NCBI GenBank assembly: GCA_002315825.1
Contig: DCIC01000053.1
Coordinates: forward strand, 7,559-35,634
Reading direction: 5' to 3'
From: Bacteroidales bacterium UBA1736
GTDB lineage: Bacteria; Bacteroidota; Bacteroidia; Bacteroidales; UBA932
Length of the DNA stretch: 28,076 nt
This document shows positions 24,439 through 28,076 of the stretch, piece by piece. Numbering within the stretch: the stretch's first letter is position 1; the number at the start of each line of letters is the position of its first letter. The notes below the pieces were generated by a model. It saw nothing but the letters and a program-made list of their open reading frames with translations, was not told where the DNA came from and ran no database searches. Made by a program: the position numbers and the translations under genes.

Positions 24439-25524
24439 TCAAATCCGTTCATTTGGAACAAGTTCTTGATAAACCGCATCGTATTTGTTCACCATCTTTT
24501 GAATAGTGAACTCCTCAGCACGCTTTGCACACCTTTTTGCCACCTCATCATATTTGTCCGGAAAATCGGCAAGTCTTTGGATTTCCTCGGCCAGTTTTTC
24601 ATAATCTTGATGTGGGAACAAAATACCCGCATCACCCACCACTTGAGCCAGACCTGGAATATCCGATGCTATCACCGGTTTCCCGGCAGCCATCCCCTCA
24701 ACTGCACTCAGTGCAAATCCGTCAATATGGCTTGACTGAACTATTACATTTGAAGCAGCCATTATCGATGGGACATCTTTCCGGATGCCCCATAGCTTTA
24801 CAACAGATTCAAGTCCACATTCCTCAATACACTTTTCAATAACCGAACGTCTTTCGCCATCCCCTATCAACCAGAGCTCAAAACGATTAGCGTCCAAGAG
24901 CCGGAAAGCGCGGATAAGGGTCTCCTGGTCTTTCTGATATCTAAACAATGCCACCATAGTAACGATAAATTTTCCGCTGTTCATTTGTGACGACAATGGT
25001 GATGCCGAACGATAATTCTCCAGGTTCAAGCCGTTTTCGATGACAATAGAATCAACTTTTGTGGGTTTTAAATATGAATCAAGCGCCTCCTTCGTTTTCT
25101 CTGATATACAAATCACCTTTTTATAACGGCCATACATCCATATATCCAGCGGACGAAAAATACGATGATTCCTCCTACGGTTTGATGTATTGTGTTCTGT
25201 TGTTACAAGAACGGTGGAGTCGGCGAAGAAAAAAGCGACGGCGGCAAATAACTGGGGTGCCGTGGTATGTGTATGTACTACGTCATAATGTCTTGACAGA
25301 CGAGTTAATTTCCATATATTAATAGGATTATAGACACTGCTACGCCCAAGGCTCATTACTTCTATCTCTTCATCTGTCAGATTTTTGGTAAAGATACTCT
25401 CCTTTCCGTTAAATACTACCACGTCAACCTGATGTCCACAGTCGCGCAACAATGGTGAAATTTCTGAGACCAATTTCTGCGCACCTCCGGTCTCAAGTGA
25501 TGCTATTGCCTGAAGTATTTTCAT
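24439..25524 (-). CDS. GT4 family glycosyltransferase
   Basis: 361 residues. The N-terminus LETGGAQKLVSEIS is the GG-loop of retaining GT4 enzymes, followed by VVHTHTTAPQLFA, CISEKTKEAL, ENGLNLENY and the C-terminal nucleotide-binding half. The usual E-x7-E pair reads DGFALSAVE, with Asp in the first place. It probably transfers one hexose or hexosamine to the lipid-linked intermediate. Its ATG overlaps (ATGA) the stop of a leftover reading frame at 25521-25580, described separately. Confidence 0.87.
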   Translation of the reverse strand: MKILQAIASLETGGAQKLVSEISPLLRDCGHQVDVVVFNGKESIFTKNLTDEEIEVMSLGRSSVYNPINIWKLTRLSRHYDVVHTHTTAPQLFAAVAFFFADSTVLVTTEHNTSNRRRNHRIFRPLDIWMYGRYKKVICISEKTKEALDSYLKPTKVDSIVIENGLNLENYRSASPLSSQMNSGKFIVTMVALFRYQKDQETLIRAFRLLDANRFELWLIGDGERRSVIEKCIEECGLESVVKLWGIRKDVPSIMAASNVIVQSSHIDGFALSAVEGMAAGKPVIASDIPGLAQVVGDAGILFPHQDYEKLAEEIQRLADFPDKYDEVAKRCAKRAEEFTIQKMVNKYDAVYQELVPNERI

Positions 25525-25580
25525 AGGATTCTGCTTGTCAAAGTTTCCAAACCATTCAACAAAAAATATTGATTACTTAG
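25521..25580 (-). pseudogene. Remnant 3' end of a phosphoethanolamine-transferase-like gene
   Basis: The 56-base gap between the GT2 stop and the GT4 start reads, in the - strand, LSNQYFLLNGLETLTSRIL then TGA. The end of transferase copy 2 reads SQDEIYMLNGLGTLTRIK. The DNA core agrees at 25 of 26 bases. The stop overlaps the ATG of the GT4 gene as ATGA, like a normal operon junction. The best explanation is a transferase gene deleted from here, leaving about 18 codons. The remnant is in the same frame as GT2. Confidence 0.6.
25536..25561. repeat. 26-bp repeat, copy B (between GT2 and GT4)
   Basis: It agrees with 15109-15134 at 25 of 26 bases in the same orientation. Here it is outside any intact gene. 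Confidence 0.75.
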
Positions 25581-26465
25581 TCAATCCATAAAACTACTTA
25601 ATGAATCCAAAAGGTAGTAAATAAAACCAGCCGGGCAAAAAAGAATCCCCCATCCTATCGACATATTATCCACTGGTCTTTTCTGCGATTTGAGACAAAA
25701 GAAAAACCTCCAGAAATTTATGGCCGATTTCATCTTTTGGAATATAGGTATCCTCCGGTGAAATAATTCCAAATAAAAGGTGGTCGATGCGATCGGACTG
25801 TTTCTCCGAACTTTAATAGTTGCCGCAGTTAACCCATCCTGCAGATATTCGCATATATATATTTTTTCATAAAAATAGCGGATTCTGTATTTGTCAGCTA
25901 TTCGGTTATACACCAATGCTTCAGTACAAAACTTTTCTCCGGCATATTCCGGAAAAGGAAATTCACGAAGTACGTCAGTCCGAAAAACTTCTGCCATATC
26001 ACCTCTTATCTTGTATTTATAGCGGAAATCCAAACTATTACAATCAAGAACTCCGAAATCATTACCCTTCCCAATTTTTAGTCCATCAGGATTTACTCTG
26101 ATTCCGCAAACTCCGCAAAAAGAATGGTCATCTTTGATTGTTTCATAGTGGTATCTAATTCTCTCAATGGCATTTTCCGCAAGAAAATCATCGCTGTCCA
26201 CGATAAAGAACAATTCTCCGGCAGATTCATACATCCCCCTGTTTATCGCGATGTGCTTTCCTGAGTTATCTTGTCTGAGGCAGCGTATTTGAATTGGGGC
26301 CTCCATTATCCATCTTTCTAGAAGGGCAGCTGTCCCATCAGTGGAACCATCGTCTACTATCAGCCATTCAAACTCAAGGCAAGTCTGTCTGCAGAGGCTG
26401 TCATATAGCTTCGGCAGACAGTAAGCCCTATTAAAAGTGGGGGTAAAAACCGTGACCGGTATCAT
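25581..26465 (-). CDS. GT2 family glycosyltransferase
   Basis: 294 residues from the ATG at 26465, which overlaps the Wzy stop as ATGA and starts directly at MIPVTVFTPTFNR; a longer start at 26501 would lie inside the Wzy gene. The GT-A signature is clear: PTFNRAYCLPKLYDSL, IVDDGSTDGT (Asp38-Asp39) and the metal motif VDSDD (Asp90-Asp92-Asp93), then GDMAEVFRTDVL and a FPEYAGEKFC acceptor region. It is an inverting transferase that adds one sugar of the repeat. The C-terminus is hydrophobic and basic and may touch the membrane. Confidence 0.9.
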   Translation of the reverse strand: MIPVTVFTPTFNRAYCLPKLYDSLCRQTCLEFEWLIVDDGSTDGTAALLERWIMEAPIQIRCLRQDNSGKHIAINRGMYESAGELFFIVDSDDFLAENAIERIRYHYETIKDDHSFCGVCGIRVNPDGLKIGKGNDFGVLDCNSLDFRYKYKIRGDMAEVFRTDVLREFPFPEYAGEKFCTEALVYNRIADKYRIRYFYEKIYICEYLQDGLTAATIKVRRNSPIASTTFYLELFHRRIPIFQKMKSAINFWRFFFCLKSQKRPVDNMSIGWGILFCPAGFIYYLLDSLSSFMD

Positions 26466-27577
26466 ATTCGAAAGAAATGTATGTCGGGATTGAATAGCCA
26501 AGTGTGATACTGCATCAGCTCCTCGTCAATTATTATTTTCTTTATCATTCCTGCCAGACACAAAAGTGCAAAGATGCTCGAAAACATACGGGCGTCACTC
26601 CTTTTTATTATTGAACAAAAATAACAAAATAATATCACGTAGGATGGGTAGAAATATGGTAATACCCGGGCCAGAACATCGCTTGACCTAAGAATTGTGA
26701 TAATAGGCAACACCATTAGGAACATCTTCATAAAAAACTCGAAATGTGCATAAGTGATCTTTAGTTTTTCATAGCACTTGATAAGCAGAAACAACAACAG
26801 GTAATATTCTACTATATATAATGGACTAATCGTCAGAGTGCTTATAGAATAATAGTCAACTTTTGACTCCAAGAACGAAATACCTGCAAAAGAAGCTATT
26901 TGTGAAAGGATGTCACTCGAATAAGAAGCCAATGGCGTTAACGCACCAAAGATGATGCTCAATATAATAACACGTTTTTTTGATATGGATATCAGGAACA
27001 ATGGATATACCACAAATAACACCAATGCTCCGGTGTGGAAAAGGGATAGGATGATTAGAAACAGGTAATATTTGATGGTTTCCCTTCTCTCAAATATCGG
27101 TATCAGACAATAAAAACCTGCTATCGTCAAAGCTTGTCTCAATGCGACAAATGTATAAAAGAAAAACATCTTATACATAAAGAACATCAGGAATATCCCC
27201 CAGTTGGGGATGTATCTTCGAAGCCCAATGTACATCAACGAGTAAAATATGAATGATTGGATGACGAGACAACCGCAATAGGATAATTGAAAGACATTGG
27301 CACAAATGTACATAAAAACCGCGTACCCGATATCAAACAGATACTGTTGACTCAATGCCACAAGTGGGAGGTTTCCAATAGGCTCATCAGTAATACTGGT
27401 GTAAAATGATTCATAAATGTAATAATCATATCCACCCATATTATATCGAAAACCGGAAACAAGGGCGAGCATCGTTATTGTTAATAGTGTGCATACGGAT
27501 GGAATTGAACCACTGTATTTATCTTCAACAACCGCCGTGAACGCGCACATCAAAAATAGAAAAAGGCAAACGGCCAT
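26462..27577 (-). CDS. EpsG-family polysaccharide polymerase (Wzy-like)
   Basis: 371 residues with about ten transmembrane helices. GFRYNMGGYDYYIYESFY near residues 42-59, VALRQALTIAGFY and LSLFHTGALVLFV are typical of EpsG family (PF14897) proteins, the Wzy-type polymerases of many capsule loci. It should link the flipped repeats into polymer at the periplasmic side. It is the first gene of the operon, with the promoter about 140 bases upstream; first place is uncommon for a polymerase. Start: ATG at 27575-27577. Confidence 0.85.
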   Translation of the reverse strand: MAVCLFLFLMCAFTAVVEDKYSGSIPSVCTLLTITMLALVSGFRYNMGGYDYYIYESFYTSITDEPIGNLPLVALSQQYLFDIGYAVFMYICANVFQLSYCGCLVIQSFIFYSLMYIGLRRYIPNWGIFLMFFMYKMFFFYTFVALRQALTIAGFYCLIPIFERRETIKYYLFLIILSLFHTGALVLFVVYPLFLISISKKRVIILSIIFGALTPLASYSSDILSQIASFAGISFLESKVDYYSISTLTISPLYIVEYYLLLFLLIKCYEKLKITYAHFEFFMKMFLMVLPIITILRSSDVLARVLPYFYPSYVILFCYFCSIIKRSDARMFSSIFALLCLAGMIKKIIIDEELMQYHTWLFNPDIHFFRI

Positions 27578-27593
27578 ATCGGTTTAATGCGGT

Positions 27594-27648
27594 AGTCAGT
27601 CTCCACTGCACCATCTGCTATTCAATAGAGAGTTGGTGAAGACTGGCT
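27594..27648 (-). promoter_or_regulatory. Long hairpin in the 5' leader of the capsule operon
   Basis: 27594-27602 pairs with 27640-27648 (nine pairs, one G-T), and inside it 27609-27613 pairs with 27634-27638. It lies just upstream of the Wzy start in a leader of about 130 nt, where attenuation or antitermination (as by UpxY/NusG-type proteins in Bacteroides) could act. No such regulator is in the window. Confidence 0.4.
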
Positions 27649-27714
27649 ATCTTTTGACTTTTAAACAAAATTCAGCACATTAGCAATGCTTTCAAAGTTG
27701 CATTTGAAAACATA

Positions 27715-27745
27715 CAAAATTAAAAGTTCTTTCCTTTATTTCAAA
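27715..27745 (-). promoter_or_regulatory. Promoter of the polysaccharide operon (TTTG-N19-TAATTTTG)
   Basis: On the - strand, TTTG (27742-27745) and TAATTTTG (27715-27722) are separated by exactly 19 bases, matching the Bacteroides -33/-7 consensus in full. It is followed by a leader of roughly 130 bases and the eleven-gene - strand operon. No invertible repeats were seen around it. Confidence 0.72.
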
Positions 27746-27759
27746 TCCGTCCTTGGCCG

Positions 27760-28076
27760 AAAAGCGTCAGCGCTTTTGCCAATACTGACGGAGGATCTCT
27801 ATTCTTCGGCGTTTACAATGATGCAAACATAGTCGGGTTGGAAGATTCCTAGCATGTCGCCGAATTCATCAGCGAAAAAATCAACGCGCATCGTGACCCG
27901 ATTCCTCCTTTCTCTTTTATCCCGGAAACGACTGATGAAGGCAAGGTTGTCATTGAGCTGAAGGTTTCCGCCGGTGACACGGTGCCATATTTTCTGTTTC
28001 TTGACGGTAGTAGGATGGCGTATGTACGAAAAGGAAACGAGAGTGCTCAGGCTGATTCACAGGGATTACACGGAAC
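27760..28076 (+). pseudogene. Broken AlbA_2 (Schlafen-like) domain gene, open at right edge
   Basis: The + strand frame reads KSVSAFANTDGGSLFFGV, then VGLEDS, a TAG stop at 27850-27852, and continues in the same frame with HVAEFISEKINAHRDPIPPF, VVIELKVSAGDTVPYF and SRMAYVRKGNES. These are the conserved blocks of the AlbA_2 putative DNA-binding domain (PF04326) found at the N-terminus of many Bacteroidales regulators and ATPase-like proteins. The first part of the domain is missing: no homologous codons are seen before about 27760, where the capsule promoter begins. So it is truncated at its 5' end and interrupted by a nonsense codon. What follows beyond the window is unknown. Confidence 0.7.

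Noticed and set aside
27578..27760. Invertible capsule promoter
   Set aside because: No inverted repeats flank the promoter and no site-specific recombinase gene is in the window.

Overview
The window reads as chromosomal DNA of a Bacteroidales bacterium (Bacteroidaceae, Prevotellaceae or Muribaculaceae-like; the family cannot be fixed from sequence alone). Reasons: short lipoprotein signals in series, several promoters matching the Bacteroides TAnnTTTG -7 box, little use of Shine-Dalgarno sites, SusD-era style surface proteins without a Gram-positive wall system, and a capsule/exopolysaccharide locus of typical Bacteroidales protein families. No rRNA, tRNA, CRISPR array or intact insertion sequence was seen.

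Layout. (1) 1-213: tail of an unidentified + strand gene, followed by a perfect 18-bp inverted repeat. (2) 322-5410: an island of four predicted lipoproteins: a ChvE/RbsB-like sugar-binding protein and an alpha/beta hydrolase on the - strand, and on the + strand an unrecognised protein with a possible lipocalin-like N-terminal domain plus a DUF3089-type alpha/beta hydrolase. (3) 11365 down to 5421 (- strand): a tight six-gene run: secreted GH2 glycosidase, HPr-kinase-like P-loop kinase, PqqD-like protein, NTP_transf_5-type nucleotidyltransferase, S24/S26 serine peptidase and HypB GTPase. The middle four resemble tailoring genes of ribosomal peptide clusters (kinase and nucleotidyltransferase occur in some lasso-peptide clusters), but no precursor, cyclase, radical-SAM enzyme or exporter is visible. 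This is the best candidate for an undescribed system. (4) 11470-13236 (+): a porin-like barrel and a small outer-membrane barrel, ending in two strong hairpins. (5) 27577 down to 13405 (- strand): an eleven-gene Wzx/Wzy-type polysaccharide operon, in transcription order EpsG-like Wzy, GT2, GT4, GT4, Wzx flippase, a glycerophosphodiesterase-like membrane protein, a PglC-like initiating phosphoglycosyl transferase, a six-SLBB Wza-like export protein, a short Wzz-like protein, and two sulfatase-fold phosphoethanolamine-transferase-like membrane enzymes. A near-perfect promoter (TTTG-N19-TAATTTTG) precedes a roughly 130-nt leader with a long hairpin. (6) 27760-28076 (+): a broken AlbA_2 (Schlafen-like) gene running off the right edge.

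How it fits together: the initiating transferase and three glycosyltransferases predict a repeat of about four sugars, flipped by Wzx, polymerised by Wzy, length-controlled by Wzz and exported by the SLBB protein. The terminal pair of alkaline-phosphatase-fold enzymes and the phosphodiesterase-like protein suggest phosphate-containing decoration. Of the pair, the second-to-last gene has Ala where the nucleophilic Thr is expected. Between GT2 and the first GT4 lie the last ~18 codons of a further copy of this enzyme, which implies a past deletion inside the operon.
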